Source of the DNA: a bacterium
GTDB lineage: Bacteria; Acidobacteriota; Thermoanaerobaculia; Multivoradales; J023
Direction of reading: 5' to 3'
Length of the DNA: 50,343 bases
NCBI GenBank assembly: GCA_024226315.1
Contig: JAAELT010000078.1
Span: 1 to 50,343 of the forward strand
Shown: one piece after another, positions 29,206-38,481 of the stretch
Layout: every line of letters starts with the position of its first letter
Numbering within the stretch: position 1 is the stretch's first letter
Notes under the pieces: model-generated
What the model was told of the DNA's origin: nothing
The model's database searches: none
Seen by the model: only the letters and a program-made list of their open reading frames with translations
Made by a program: the position numbers and the translations under genes

Positions 29206-30531
29206 TTAGTAGCCGTGCAGGTAGCGCTCCTGCTCCCACGGGTGCACGTGGGAGATGTAGTCGGCCCACTCCTGGCGCTTGGCGGCGACGTAGTGCTCGG
29301 CGATGTGGCCGCCCAGGGCCTCGAGCATCACCTTGTCCTTCTCCAGCCGGTCGAGCGCCGAGCTCAGGTCGCCGGGCAGCTCCTTGATCTTCAGGCGCCG
29401 CTTCTCGCGCGCGCTCATGGCGAAGATGTTCTTGTTCACCGGCTCGCCGGGATCGAGCTCGCGCTCGATCCCGTCGAGGCCGGCGGCCAGCATGCAGGCC
29501 AGGGCCAGGTAGGGATTGCACGACGGATCCGGCATGCGCAGCTCGCAGCGCGTCGACATGCCGCGCCGCGCCGGCACGCGCACCAGCGGGCTGCGGTTCT
29601 TCTCCGACCAGGCGATGTTGGTGGGCGCCTCGTAGCCCGGCACCAGCCGCTTGTAAGAGTTGACGAGCGGGTTGGTGATGGCGACCAGGGCGGCGGAATG
29701 ATCGAGCATGCCGCCGATGTAGGCGAGGGCGGTCCTCGACAGCTGCCAGCGGGCATCCTCGTCGAGAAAGGCGTTCGCGCCGTCGTGCAGCAGGCTCTGG
29801 TTCATGTGCATGCCGGAGCCGTTGACCCCGAAGATCGGCTTGGGCATGAAGGTGGCGTGCAGGCCGTGCTCGAGAGCCACCTTCTTGACCACGAAGCGGA
29901 AGGTCGCGACGTTGTCGGCGGTGGCCAGCGCATCGGCGTACTTGAAGTCGATCTCGTGCTGCCCAGGCGCCACCTCGTGGTGCGCCGCCTCGACCTCGAA
30001 ACCCATCGACTCGAGCACGATGACGATGTCGCGGCGGCACTCCTCGCCAAGGTCGACCGGGGTGAGATCAAAGTAGCCGCCGACGTCGTGGGTGTCGAGC
30101 AGCGTCTTGCCGTCGGCGTCCTTCTGGAAGAGGAAGAACTCGGCTTCCGGGCCGGCCATCATCTCGAAACCCATGGCTTCGGCGCGCTCGACCTGGCGCT
30201 TGAGCGCCAGCCGCGGGCAGCCCGCGAAGTCCTCGCCATCGGGCCGGTGGACGTCACAGATCATGCGCGCCACTCGCGAGCCGTCGGGGTTCTGCCAGGG
30301 ATTGACCTGGAAGGTGTCCCAGTCGGGGACCAGCAGCATGTCGGATTCCTCGATCCGGGTGAAACCCTCGATCGAAGAGCCGTCGAACATGATCTGGCCG
30401 TCGAGGGCCTTCTCGAACTGGCTCCGTGGCACCTCGACGTTCTTGATGACCCCGTGAAGGTCGGTGAACTGGAGCCGCAGGAAGCGGCATTTCTCCTCGT
30501 CGGACAGGCGCAGGATCTCTTCTCTGGTCAT
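29206..30531 (-). CDS. glnA: Glutamine synthetase, type I alpha-like
   Basis: At 441 residues it has the length of GSI-alpha enzymes (Bacillus type) rather than the longer adenylylated GSI-beta. Motifs are complete: FDGSSIEGF, AGPEAEFFLF with metal-binding glutamates, HHEVAPGQHEIDFKYADAL, VNGSGMHMNQSL, and NRSPLVRVPARRG for ATP and the flap. It makes glutamine from glutamate, ammonia and ATP. It is followed by the creatininase-family gene. The 387 bp upstream gap is shared with the divergent thiolase gene. Confidence 0.92.
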   Translation of the reverse strand: MTREEILRLSDEEKCRFLRLQFTDLHGVIKNVEVPRSQFEKALDGQIMFDGSSIEGFTRIEESDMLLVPDWDTFQVNPWQNPDGSRVARMICDVHRPDGEDFAGCPRLALKRQVERAEAMGFEMMAGPEAEFFLFQKDADGKTLLDTHDVGGYFDLTPVDLGEECRRDIVIVLESMGFEVEAAHHEVAPGQHEIDFKYADALATADNVATFRFVVKKVALEHGLHATFMPKPIFGVNGSGMHMNQSLLHDGANAFLDEDARWQLSRTALAYIGGMLDHSAALVAITNPLVNSYKRLVPGYEAPTNIAWSEKNRSPLVRVPARRGMSTRCELRMPDPSCNPYLALACMLAAGLDGIERELDPGEPVNKNIFAMSAREKRRLKIKELPGDLSSALDRLEKDKVMLEALGGHIAEHYVAAKRQEWADYISHVHPWEQERYLHGY

Positions 30532-30741
30532 GATGTCCTCATACGGGTCGCCATTGGATTTCTGCCGTTTCGGCGGGATTCGATGCTCGATGCGCGGATC
30601 CTAGGGCGACTTCGTCGCGAACGCAAGCAAAAAAACACGAAATGACTCAAAGAATCGATTCATCCCAAATCTCTTCGACTCCTGCACGGCCCTCCCCTCG
30701 CTCGGCGTCCGGGGCAACTCACCCACCGTACGCCCATTCGC
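30532..30741. other. Divergent promoter region between glnA and the thiolase gene
   Basis: No gene is seen. It holds a small stem GCGAC-TTC-GTCGC (30606-30618), an A-rich stretch, and the 10 bp palindrome GAATCGATTC (30652-30661). No clear -35/-10 pair was found for either direction. Confidence 0.35.
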
Positions 30742-30920
30742 GGCGGGAGTACCCGCCCGGTCGGGTAGGCCGGGCGTCACCCCGGGGTCCGCGCGCAACA
30801 GCCCGCCCGGGTGAAGCACCTTCGCCGCGGCGGCGCGATACTGGGTCATGAGCTCGCGGAGCGGCAGGTGACGTCTGCGTCGGGCGCACCCGTCCGCCCG
30901 CACGAAAGAAGGTGCTTCAT
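30742..30920 (+). promoter_or_regulatory. Thiolase leader with stem that masks the ribosome binding site
   Basis: TGAAGCACCTTC (30812-30823) is the exact reverse complement of GAAGGTGCTTCA (30908-30919), so a 12 bp stem can cover both the ribosome binding site (GAAGG) and the first base of the ATG at 30919. Upstream, GGCGGG-AGTA-CCCGCC (30742-30757) and CGCCCGG/CCGGGCG (30754-30776) share four bases and exclude each other. This is the layout of an RNA switch or of a protein-controlled leader; the ligand is unknown. Confidence 0.5.
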
Positions 30921-32124
30921 GATCGAAAGACCCCTCTATATCGCCTCCTATCACCAGTCGAAGTTCGGCAAGCTGAAGGAGATGCTGGTGCCCGAGATGA
31001 TCCACCGGGCGGTCACCGGCGCCTGCGACGAGATCGGCGTCGAGCCGGCGGCGATCGACGTCGGCTCGGTCGGCTCGGCGTGCGGCTTCACCCTCAACCA
31101 GCAGGGGCTGCTCGCCGGCCTGCTGGCCATGGTTCCCGGGCTCGAGGGCAAGCCGTCCGAGGCGGTGGAGAACGCCTGCGCCTCGGGCGGGCAAGCGATC
31201 CTGTCGGTGGCCCACAAACTGCTCGCAGGCGTCGGCGACGTCGGTGTCGCCGTCGGCTTCGAGAAGATGCGCGACGAGCACGGCAAGATGGACGGCAAGC
31301 GGGTCGGCGAGGTGCTGGGCTACTTCTCCCACCCGGACGAGCGCGCCGGCAAGGTGTTCGTGTTCCCTCACCTCTTCGCCGAGGTGATGAAGCTGTACAT
31401 GGAGACCCACGGGGCGAGCGAGGAGGACCTGGCGTCGATCGCCGTCACCGAGTACGGCAGGGCGCGCCACAACCCTTACGCTCAAATGCGCCACGCCGAG
31501 GTCACCCTCGACCAGGCGCTGGCGATCGAGGGCATCAACCGCTACATCGTCGACGGCCTGCCGCTCAAGACCTACGACTGCTCGCAGATCACCGACGGCT
31601 ACGCCGCGCTGCTGCTCGCCACCGAGGAGGGCCTACGCCAGCTGGGAGTGCCGAAGTCCGAGGCGGTGCTGCTCGCCGGTTTCGCCCAGGCTACCGACCC
31701 GATCCGCAAAGAGGGACGCGACGTGCTGCGGCCGGCAGGAGCCTACCGCGCGATGAACGACGCCTACCGCATGGCCGGCGCCTCGCCCGAGGACGTCAAC
31801 GTCGCCGAGATCCACGACTGTTTCACGGTCATGGGGGCGATCGGCGTCGAGGTGCTGGGCAAGGCCGGCTACGGCGAGGGTGCCCGCTACTGGCGCGAAT
31901 GCCGGACCCAGAGCGAGTGCGCGGTCAACCACTCGGGCGGCCTGATCGCCAAAGGCCACCCGATCGGCGCCACCGGCGTGGCGATGGTCGGCTGGTGCGC
32001 CTGGCAGCTGATGGGCAAGGCGCCCGAAGAGCTGCAGGTGCCGGCTCCCAAGCTGGCGGCGACCTTCAACATCGGCGGACCGATCTGCGCTTCGGTCTGC
32101 ACGGTGCTGAAAGCCGCGGCTTAG
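30919..32124 (+). CDS. Thiolase-family acyl-CoA acetyltransferase
   Basis: The 401-residue protein has the thiolase layout with the reactive-cysteine region VENACASGGQAI, EIHDCFTV, the His motif SGGLIAKGHPIGATGVAMV, and a final FNIGGPICASVCTVLKA. It is closest to the SCP-x/lipid-transfer type of thiolases that lack the loop of classical FadA. It would cleave or form 3-oxoacyl-CoA. The ATG at 30919 has GAAGG upstream; the open frame reaches further back, but that part belongs to the structured leader. It is single and converges with the bactofilin-like gene, with the two ends overlapping by 4 bp. Confidence 0.9.
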   Translation: MIERPLYIASYHQSKFGKLKEMLVPEMIHRAVTGACDEIGVEPAAIDVGSVGSACGFTLNQQGLLAGLLAMVPGLEGKPSEAVENACASGGQAILSVAHKLLAGVGDVGVAVGFEKMRDEHGKMDGKRVGEVLGYFSHPDERAGKVFVFPHLFAEVMKLYMETHGASEEDLASIAVTEYGRARHNPYAQMRHAEVTLDQALAIEGINRYIVDGLPLKTYDCSQITDGYAALLLATEEGLRQLGVPKSEAVLLAGFAQATDPIRKEGRDVLRPAGAYRAMNDAYRMAGASPEDVNVAEIHDCFTVMGAIGVEVLGKAGYGEGARYWRECRTQSECAVNHSGGLIAKGHPIGATGVAMVGWCAWQLMGKAPEELQVPAPKLAATFNIGGPICASVCTVLKAAA

Positions 32125-33791
32125 CCGGAGTCAGACTTGTCGGACGGGTCGGAAGGGTCCGACTCGTCCGACGGTTCGCTCTCGTCGGGCTCCTCGCCCG
32201 CCAGCAGATACTCATCGTCCAGGTCGACGCTCGCCTCCGGCTCCACGGCCGGCGACTCCTCGGCCGCCGGGAGAGCTTCCCATTCGTCCGGCGCGGGCGG
32301 CGGCGGCGCAATCGCGGGACCGGCCGGCCGTGACGAGAACCGGTGCAGCAGGATCGCGCCCAGGCCGATCGTCCAGGCGACGTACTTGATGGCGAAGCCG
32401 AGCGGCACCATCAGCCAGGCGAAGATCTTGACCGGGCCGCCGAAGGACCCCAGCGCGACCGCCAGGATCGACCAACCCTGGATCAGCAGGACGCCGAGCA
32501 GCACCAGCAGATAGGGAGCGACTCCCTGCCAACCGAAGCGCCGCTGCAGCAGCCGGCCGCCCGCCATGGCGACGCCGGCGTAACCCAGCAGAAAGAAGAT
32601 CGCCAGCACCAGGCAAGCGAGCAGGAGCAGGATCACGGCCAAGGGGATGCCGACGACCGTCAAGACCAGGATCCCGCAGATGACAATCATCGTGCACAGG
32701 AACAGGAGCTGGGCACCGAGACCCGCCAGGCCCGCCTTCCACGTCTCGTGCTCGGCTCGCTGCGACACCGCCGCCGTCAGCCTCGGAAAGAGCAACAGGA
32801 TGATCAACAGCTGCATCGTCAGGAACACGGTCAGGGCGACCTTGAACGCCAGCCTGCCCATGCCGAAATCGAACCAGCCGAACAGCCAATCGGGCATCCA
32901 GATGCCTTCCCAGAGGTCGTCGAGCTCGACCCCCGGGCCCAGCGAGACCTCGGTGATCTCGCCGTAGATCTCGGCCGTCGGATCGCGGTGCACCGCACCG
33001 CCGATCGACAGCGCGTCGCCGAAGATCCTGGCGTCGGGGCCGAGGAAGATCGAGCCCCCAACCGCGGTCACGGTGCCCGAGACCTCGCCCTTGACTTCGG
33101 CCGAGCCGCCGACCACGGTGGCGTCGCCGCTCACGTCACCTTCGATGTCGAGCGAGCCGCCGAGCACCACCACGTCCTGCGAAGTCTCGTTGTCCTCGAT
33201 CGTCAGGCTGCTGCCGAACGACACCCGGGTATCGCGTCGCACCCGGCCGCGGCGCGCCTCGCGGTGGCGGTTCCGCTCGGCCCGCCGCTGGTCTTCGAGC
33301 GCTTCCTCGATCACCTCGAGATGCTCCGCCTCGAGGCTCTCGATCTCCTCGGCACGCTCCCGGATCAGCGCCTCGATCTCTTGGACCTCGAGGCGCCGTT
33401 CTTCGGCCATGCGCTCGATCCGCAGGCGCAGCTCCTCGGTCGCCGACCATTCGGCCGAGCCCAGCTCGGCGAGCTCGAAGACGAGCTCGGCGTCCTCACC
33501 CACCAGCTCCTCGAGCTCGGAGCGGCTCACCGGCTCGGAATCGACCGCCACCGAGGAGGCCTTGACTTCGATGGCACGGAAATCGGCATCGGGGTCCGTC
33601 GGCTGGAGCACGTAGCTGTCGGTCAGCGTCAGCACCTCGTAGCGGTCGCCGAGCCTCTCGAGCAGCGCGGCGGCCTGCTCCGGGTCGGCGCCGAAAGGCG
33701 CGCCGAGCGCCGGCAGCGCCACCAGCGCGAAAGCCGCCAGGGCGAGCCACCATCGGCCGCGGACGGTTCGGGATTCAGTGAGCTTGCACAT
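32121..33791 (-). CDS. Membrane protein with bactofilin-like domain and acidic tail
   Basis: The 556-residue protein has a signal or membrane segment (about 14-31). Residues 100-185 form a charged coiled coil (RIERMAEERRLEVQEIEALI). Then comes a right-handed beta-helix stretch of the polymer-forming (bactofilin) kind: VVVLGGSLDIEGDVSGDATV and VVGGSAEVKGEVSGTVTAVG. Five or six membrane segments (about 310-480) follow, and the tail is Asp/Ser/Pro-rich and repetitive (SEPSDESDPSDPSDKSDSG). It is third in an operon after an ECF sigma factor and a small membrane protein and overlaps the latter by 17 bp. Such proteins accompany ECF/anti-sigma pairs in envelope stress. Exact role unknown. Confidence 0.7.
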   Translation of the reverse strand: MCKLTESRTVRGRWWLALAAFALVALPALGAPFGADPEQAAALLERLGDRYEVLTLTDSYVLQPTDPDADFRAIEVKASSVAVDSEPVSRSELEELVGEDAELVFELAELGSAEWSATEELRLRIERMAEERRLEVQEIEALIRERAEEIESLEAEHLEVIEEALEDQRRAERNRHREARRGRVRRDTRVSFGSSLTIEDNETSQDVVVLGGSLDIEGDVSGDATVVGGSAEVKGEVSGTVTAVGGSIFLGPDARIFGDALSIGGAVHRDPTAEIYGEITEVSLGPGVELDDLWEGIWMPDWLFGWFDFGMGRLAFKVALTVFLTMQLLIILLLFPRLTAAVSQRAEHETWKAGLAGLGAQLLFLCTMIVICGILVLTVVGIPLAVILLLLACLVLAIFFLLGYAGVAMAGGRLLQRRFGWQGVAPYLLVLLGVLLIQGWSILAVALGSFGGPVKIFAWLMVPLGFAIKYVAWTIGLGAILLHRFSSRPAGPAIAPPPPAPDEWEALPAAEESPAVEPEASVDLDDEYLLAGEEPDESEPSDESDPSDPSDKSDSG

Positions 33792-34293
33792 ACCCGGGAC
33801 TCCTCTCAGGGGACAACAGCCCGCTCAGCCCACGAAAGGTGGCGGCGGACAGGATCGTCAGCGTCAGCAGGGTGATCGCCACCGGCGGAGCCGTGGCGAT
33901 CGCCGTCAGGGTTTCCATCACGCGGGCGAGGATGTGCCAGATCGCCACCACCTCGTCGACGCGGTTCGCCAGGCCGACGAACCCCTGGACGACGGCGGCG
34001 AACACCTCCCCGGGAGCCACCAGGGCCGCCAGACCGACCACCAGGGGCAGGGTGTAGGCCAGGGCCAGGCCGGTGATCAGCAGCAGGGCGGCGACCGCGG
34101 CTCGGCCCCACCAGGCCAAGGCCGTCGAGCGCAAACCGGCCGAGGCCAGAACCCGGTCGGCGAACCCGGCGCTCGCGGCCGACATTGGAAGGGCCGCGAA
34201 CATCCTGGCCAGCGCTCGCTCGGCGTCGGCCTCGCGGCCGGCCTGCTCGGCGGCCAGCCAGCGGCGCATCGTCATGTCGAGTCGTTCGGTCAT
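33775..34293 (-). CDS. Small membrane protein, putative anti-sigma factor
   Basis: The 172-residue protein has a cytoplasmic helical N-terminus (MTERLDMTMRRWLAAEQAGR, about 1-55), two hydrophobic segments (about 62-95 and 135-155) and a short tail. The first part, with ADAERALARMFAALP, resembles the sigma-binding helices of anti-sigma factors, but no zinc motif is present. It lies 44 bp after the ECF sigma gene with a good ribosome binding site (AGGAG). Control of that sigma factor is inferred from position. Confidence 0.55.
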   Translation of the reverse strand: MTERLDMTMRRWLAAEQAGREADAERALARMFAALPMSAASAGFADRVLASAGLRSTALAWWGRAAVAALLLITGLALAYTLPLVVGLAALVAPGEVFAAVVQGFVGLANRVDEVVAIWHILARVMETLTAIATAPPVAITLLTLTILSAATFRGLSGLLSPERSPGYVQAH

Positions 34294-34337
34294 CCCCTTC
34301 GCTCCTGGAGCACCCTACGAGGTTCCGCCACGCGTTG

Positions 34338-34967
34338 TTACGCCCGCCCCTTCTTCTTTTCCCGCCAGCGTTCCGGCGGCACGAAGCCCGCAGCAGCCAG
34401 CTCGGCCGCCAGCAGCTTCCGCGCCCGGTGCAGGTGGACCTTCACGGTCCCCATCGCCAGCCCCGTGACCTCGGCGATCTCATGATACGCGAGCCCCTGC
34501 TGGAACCGCAGCAACAGGATCTCCCGGTAGCGGGGCGCCAGGCGCCCGAGAGCGGCGTCGAGCCCGCGCACCAGCTGCGCCTGCTCGGCTCGGCGCTGCG
34601 GCCCCTCGTCTTCGCTCGCCGCCAGCACCTCCCAGGACTCCTCGTCGTCCGGGCCGGCCGGTTCCAGCGGTACCGTCTCGGGGCGACCGCGGCGCAGATG
34701 GTCGATGGTCGTGTTGTGGGCGATCTTGAACAGCCAGCTGGCGAGCTTGCGCCGCGGATCGAAAGAGCCGAGCGCGCGGTAGGCCTTGATGAACGCCTCC
34801 TGCGCCAGGTCCTCGGCCAGGGCCGGGTCGCCGACCATGCGCGCGATGACGGAGAGCACCGGCCGCTGGAAGCGCTCCACCAGCTGGCGAAACGCTTCCG
34901 AGGAACCGGCGAGAACCTGCTCGACGAGCTCGGCGTCGCTGGCGGTCGTACGGTCTTTCTGACGCAT
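34338..34967 (-). CDS. RpoE-like ECF sigma factor
   Basis: The 209-residue protein starts at ATG 34967 (MRQKDRTTASDAELV). Region 2 reads AFRQLVERFQRPVLSVIARM, DPALAEDLAQEAFIKAYRAL and WLFKIAHNTTIDHLRR. Region 4 reads LAPRYREILLLRFQQGLAYH and EIAEVTGLAMGTVKVHLHRA. This is the RpoE/SigW branch. It heads an operon with a putative membrane anti-sigma factor and a bactofilin-like membrane protein and is divergent from a secreted chalcone-isomerase-like gene. A perfect 12 bp palindrome lies in the shared gap. Confidence 0.92.
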   Translation of the reverse strand: MRQKDRTTASDAELVEQVLAGSSEAFRQLVERFQRPVLSVIARMVGDPALAEDLAQEAFIKAYRALGSFDPRRKLASWLFKIAHNTTIDHLRRGRPETVPLEPAGPDDEESWEVLAASEDEGPQRRAEQAQLVRGLDAALGRLAPRYREILLLRFQQGLAYHEIAEVTGLAMGTVKVHLHRARKLLAAELAAAGFVPPERWREKKKGRA

Positions 34968-34998
34968 GGGCGTGCTCGGATCATCGCATGCCGCCACG

Positions 34999-35010
34999 GC
35001 CTGTACAGGC
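34999..35010. promoter_or_regulatory. Perfect 12 bp palindrome in the sigma / CHI-like divergent gap
   Basis: GCCTGTACAGGC stands 32 bp before the sigma-factor start and about 100 bp before the CHI-like start. TACTAAACT (35030-35038) further on is a possible -10 for the rightward gene. The palindrome is a candidate operator. Confidence 0.4.
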
Positions 35011-35111
35011 GGCTCGGATCTACCAGATGTACTAAACTGGGACCTTCGGGTTTCATCTCTTCCCTGACCCGCACGGTTCCTTCCCGACAGACATAACCTA
35101 GGAGAAGTACG

Positions 35112-35681
35112 ATGTCGAGAGTCCTGGTTCTTTCTCTGGCCCTCCTTTCCCCAGCGCTACTCCTGGCCGCGCCCGGGGGCGCCGCCGAGCTGGCCGGCGT
35201 CCAGATGGACGACACCACCAAGGTGGGCGAGGAGACCCTCGTCCTGAATGGCCTCGGGCTGCGCAAGAAGGCGATCTTCAAGATCTACGTCGGCGGCCTC
35301 TACCTGCCGGCGAAGCAATCCAACGCCGGCAAGATCTTCGCCGCCGATGCCACCCGCCGGATGGTGATGCACGTGCTCTACAGCAAGCTCAGCCAGGATC
35401 AGCTGGCCGACGGCTGGGACGACTGCCTGGAGGCCAATCGCCCCAAGGCATCCGCCGAGCTGAAGAAAAGCTTCGAGCAGCTCAACGGTTGGATGGAAGA
35501 GGTCAAAGAAGGCGGCCGGCTGACCTTCACCTACACCCCCGCCGGCGGCACCGAGGTCCAGGTCAAGGGCTCGGCCAAGGGCTCGATCGCCGGCAAGGGC
35601 TTCGCCGACGCCCTGTTCGCCTGCTGGATCGGCGACAAGCCGGCCACCGGCGCTCTGAAGAAGGGCCTGCTAGGCGGCTGA
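35112..35681 (+). CDS. Secreted chalcone-isomerase-like domain protein
   Basis: The 189-residue protein has a signal peptide (1-25, GGAAELAG). The rest fits the bacterial chalcone isomerase-like family: TLVLNGLGLRKKAIFKIYVG, GGLYLPAKQSNAGKIFAADA, RRMVMHVLYSKLSQDQLADG, and a final FADALFACWIGDKPATGALK. Bacterial members are periplasmic lipid or fatty-acid binding proteins rather than flavonoid enzymes. The ribosome binding site AGGAGAAG is good. It is divergent from the ECF sigma operon and might belong to its regulon. Confidence 0.85.
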   Translation: MSRVLVLSLALLSPALLLAAPGGAAELAGVQMDDTTKVGEETLVLNGLGLRKKAIFKIYVGGLYLPAKQSNAGKIFAADATRRMVMHVLYSKLSQDQLADGWDDCLEANRPKASAELKKSFEQLNGWMEEVKEGGRLTFTYTPAGGTEVQVKGSAKGSIAGKGFADALFACWIGDKPATGALKKGLLGG

Positions 35682-35692
35682 AGATTCTTCCG

Positions 35693-35762
35693 CCCAAAAA
35701 AAAGGAGGGGCGCTTTGGCGCCCCTCGTTGGGAGGGATGAGAGGAGGTTGTTGCCCCCTCGC
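35693..35762 (-). ncRNA. Predicted small RNA with C-rich anti-Shine-Dalgarno motifs
   Basis: On the minus strand a promoter (35798-35769) is followed, after about 40 nt, by a perfect 9 bp stem GAGGGGCGC / GCGCCCCTC (35726-35705) and a run of eight T (35703-35696). The expected RNA is about 67 nt. Its single-stranded part holds AACAACCUCCUCUCAUCCCU and CCCAACGAGG, that is CCUCCUC and CCCUCCC, which can pair with ribosome binding sites. CCUCC-type loops are known from several bacterial small RNAs. There is no open frame. The same hairpin may also end read-through from uppP. Confidence 0.6.
35705..35726 (-). terminator. Rho-independent terminator (minus strand)
   Basis: This is the 9 bp G/C stem with a 4 nt loop, followed on the minus strand by eight T (35703-35696). 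It ends the predicted small RNA and any transcript coming from uppP. On the plus strand the T-run is missing, so it is a weaker terminator for the CHI-like gene. Confidence 0.85.
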
Positions 35763-35768
35763 AAAACC

Positions 35769-35798
35769 AGCCTACCAACCAGTCGGTCTGAATGTCAA
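35769..35798 (-). promoter_or_regulatory. Promoter with TetR-like operator for the small RNA
   Basis: A perfect TTGACA (35798-35793) and TAGGCT (35774-35769) are 18 bp apart on the minus strand. Between them ACCAAC-CA-GTCGGT (35774-35787 on the plus strand) is a dyad with 5 of 6 matching arm bases, similar to operators of TetR-family repressors. No tetR gene is in the window. Confidence 0.55.
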
Positions 35799-35873
35799 GA
35801 CCTCTCTTTCGCGGCCTGTTGATCAATTCAGAGAGTCTTTTTACTCCAGTACCCGCACCCCTGATCCGGCAAG

Positions 35874-36698
35874 TCAACGGAGCGAGGCGAGCACCAGGAT
35901 CACCAGCCCGAGGATCATCCTGTAGCCGACGAAGACCGCCATGCCCTGCCGGCGCAACCAGGCCAGCAGCCAACCGATCACCAGGTAGGCCGAGACCGCG
36001 GAGACCACGAAACCGACGACGAGCGGCAGCAGCTCCACGCCCGCCGTGCCCTCCCGAGTGAGCTCGTAGAGATCCTTCACCAGCGCCCCGATCCCCACCG
36101 GGATCGCCAGCAGAAAGGAGAAGCGCGCCGCGTCCGGGCGCTCGAGGCGCAGGAAGAGAGCCGCCGTCATGGTGACCCCGGAACGCGAAGTGCCCGGAAT
36201 CAGGGCGAAAGCCTGGGCGAGACCGATCCACAGGGCGTCACGCCAGGTCAGATCCTCGAGGGGACGCTCGTGCACGGCGGCCCGGTCGGCCCACCACAGC
36301 AGCAGACCGAAGGCGATGGTCATGACCGCGATCACCACCGGCTGCCGGGCGACGGTGGAGAGCCAATCGTAGAACAGGCCGCCGGCGAGCAGCACCGGGA
36401 TCGAGGCCGCCAGCACCGCCCAGATCAGGCCTGGGCGCCGAGCGCCGGGCTCGGCCAGACCGCCGTGACCCGCCACGCTGCGCTCCAGGACCTCTCGCCC
36501 GGCCGCCAGCAGATCTCGCCGGAAGTAGACCAGGGCCGCCAGCAACGTGCCGGCGTTGGTCACCACGTCGAACGTCAGCGAGTGGCCCCGCCAGCCGAAG
36601 ATGAAGGGCATCAGGATCAGGTGCGCCGAGGAGCTGATCGGCAGGAACTCCGTGACGCCCTGGATCAGCGCGAGCAGGATGGCTTCGATCAGAGTCAT
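35874..36698 (-). CDS. uppP: Undecaprenyl-diphosphatase UppP (BacA)
   Basis: The 274-residue protein has multiple membrane segments and both family motifs: GVTEFLPISSSAHL near the start with the catalytic glutamate, and PGTSRSGVTM in the second half with the phosphate-binding Arg. It removes a phosphate from undecaprenyl diphosphate to recycle the lipid carrier for peptidoglycan and O-antigen. It is divergent from rfbB, whose pathway also feeds surface polysaccharide. A terminator lies about 150 bp downstream, beyond the predicted small RNA promoter. Confidence 0.95.
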   Translation of the reverse strand: MTLIEAILLALIQGVTEFLPISSSAHLILMPFIFGWRGHSLTFDVVTNAGTLLAALVYFRRDLLAAGREVLERSVAGHGGLAEPGARRPGLIWAVLAASIPVLLAGGLFYDWLSTVARQPVVIAVMTIAFGLLLWWADRAAVHERPLEDLTWRDALWIGLAQAFALIPGTSRSGVTMTAALFLRLERPDAARFSFLLAIPVGIGALVKDLYELTREGTAGVELLPLVVGFVVSAVSAYLVIGWLLAWLRRQGMAVFVGYRMILGLVILVLASLR

Positions 36699-36745
36699 TC
36701 GGGATCAAGTGAGGGGAAAGGGCCCGTTGGCGGCCGGGCGTACGG

Positions 36746-36751
36746 TATCAT
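36746..36751 (+). promoter_or_regulatory. Candidate -10 box of rfbB
   Basis: TATCAT followed by CAGCGCCGC lies 45 bp before the rfbB start. It resembles the TATAA...GGCGC pattern before ku and the phosphodiesterase gene. No clear -35 box is seen. Confidence 0.3.
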
Positions 36752-36795
36752 CAGCGCCGCTTCGCGAACCGCCCACACCCACGCGAGATTTCGAC

Positions 36796-37890
<1,095 letters not shown>

Positions 37891-37915
37891 TCCAGTAGCG
37901 ATCGAGATCCTGCTG

Positions 37916-38476
37916 ATGAACTTCAAAAAGACATCCCTGCCCGGCGTCATCCTGGTCGAGCCGGACGTCCACGGTGACCACCGGGGCTTCTTCCTCGAGA
38001 CCTACCACCGCGAGAAGTACGCCGCCGGCGGCATCGACGAGGTCTTCGTTCAGGACAACCACTCCAAGTCCAGACGCGGCACTCTCCGCGGCCTGCACGC
38101 CCAGCGCCTGACGCCCCAGGGCAAGCTGGTACGCGCCATCGAGGGAGAGATCTTCGACGTCGCGGCCGACGTGCGGCGCGGCTCCCCCACCTACGGCCAC
38201 TGGGTCGGCGAGCTGCTCTCGGCCGAGAATTTCCGCCAACTCTACGTGCCGCCCGGCTTCGTCCACGCTTTCTGCGTGCTGTCCGAATCGGCGCAGGTGG
38301 AGTACAAGTGCACCGCCCTCTACGACCCGACGGACGACTACATCGTGGTCTGGAACGACCCCGACATCGGCATCGAGTGGCCGATCTCTGATCCGCTGCT
38401 CTCGGACCGCGATCGCGAGGCGCCGACGCTCCGCGAGGTCGAGCATCTGCTGCCGGCCTGGGACGGCGCGGAGTAG
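37916..38476 (+). CDS. rfbC: dTDP-4-dehydrorhamnose 3,5-epimerase
   Basis: The 186-residue protein has the cupin fold motifs of Rml[40 protein letters not shown] with the catalytic-His region, [40 protein letters not shown] and [18 protein letters not shown]. It epimerises the RfbB product. It starts 25 bp after rfbB, and the next gene starts 5 bp after its stop. Confidence 0.95.
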   Translation: MNFKKTSLPGVILVEPDVHGDHRGFFLETYHREKYAAGGIDEVFVQDNHSKSRRGTLRGLHAQRLTPQGKLVRAIEGEIFDVAADVRRGSPTYGHWVGELLSAENFRQLYVPPGFVHAFCVLSESAQVEYKCTALYDPTDDYIVVWNDPDIGIEWPISDPLLSDRDREAPTLREVEHLLPAWDGAE

Positions 38477-38481
38477 CCCCG

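Noticed and set aside
30811..30918. 36-residue N-terminal extension of the thiolase
   Set aside because: The stretch is the loop and stem of the leader; family members start near MIERPLYIAS, and the ribosome binding site precedes 30919.
32137..33875. Long plus-strand frames opposite the bactofilin-like gene
   Set aside because: They are antisense shadows, rich in Arg, Gln and His, without domains or ribosome binding sites.
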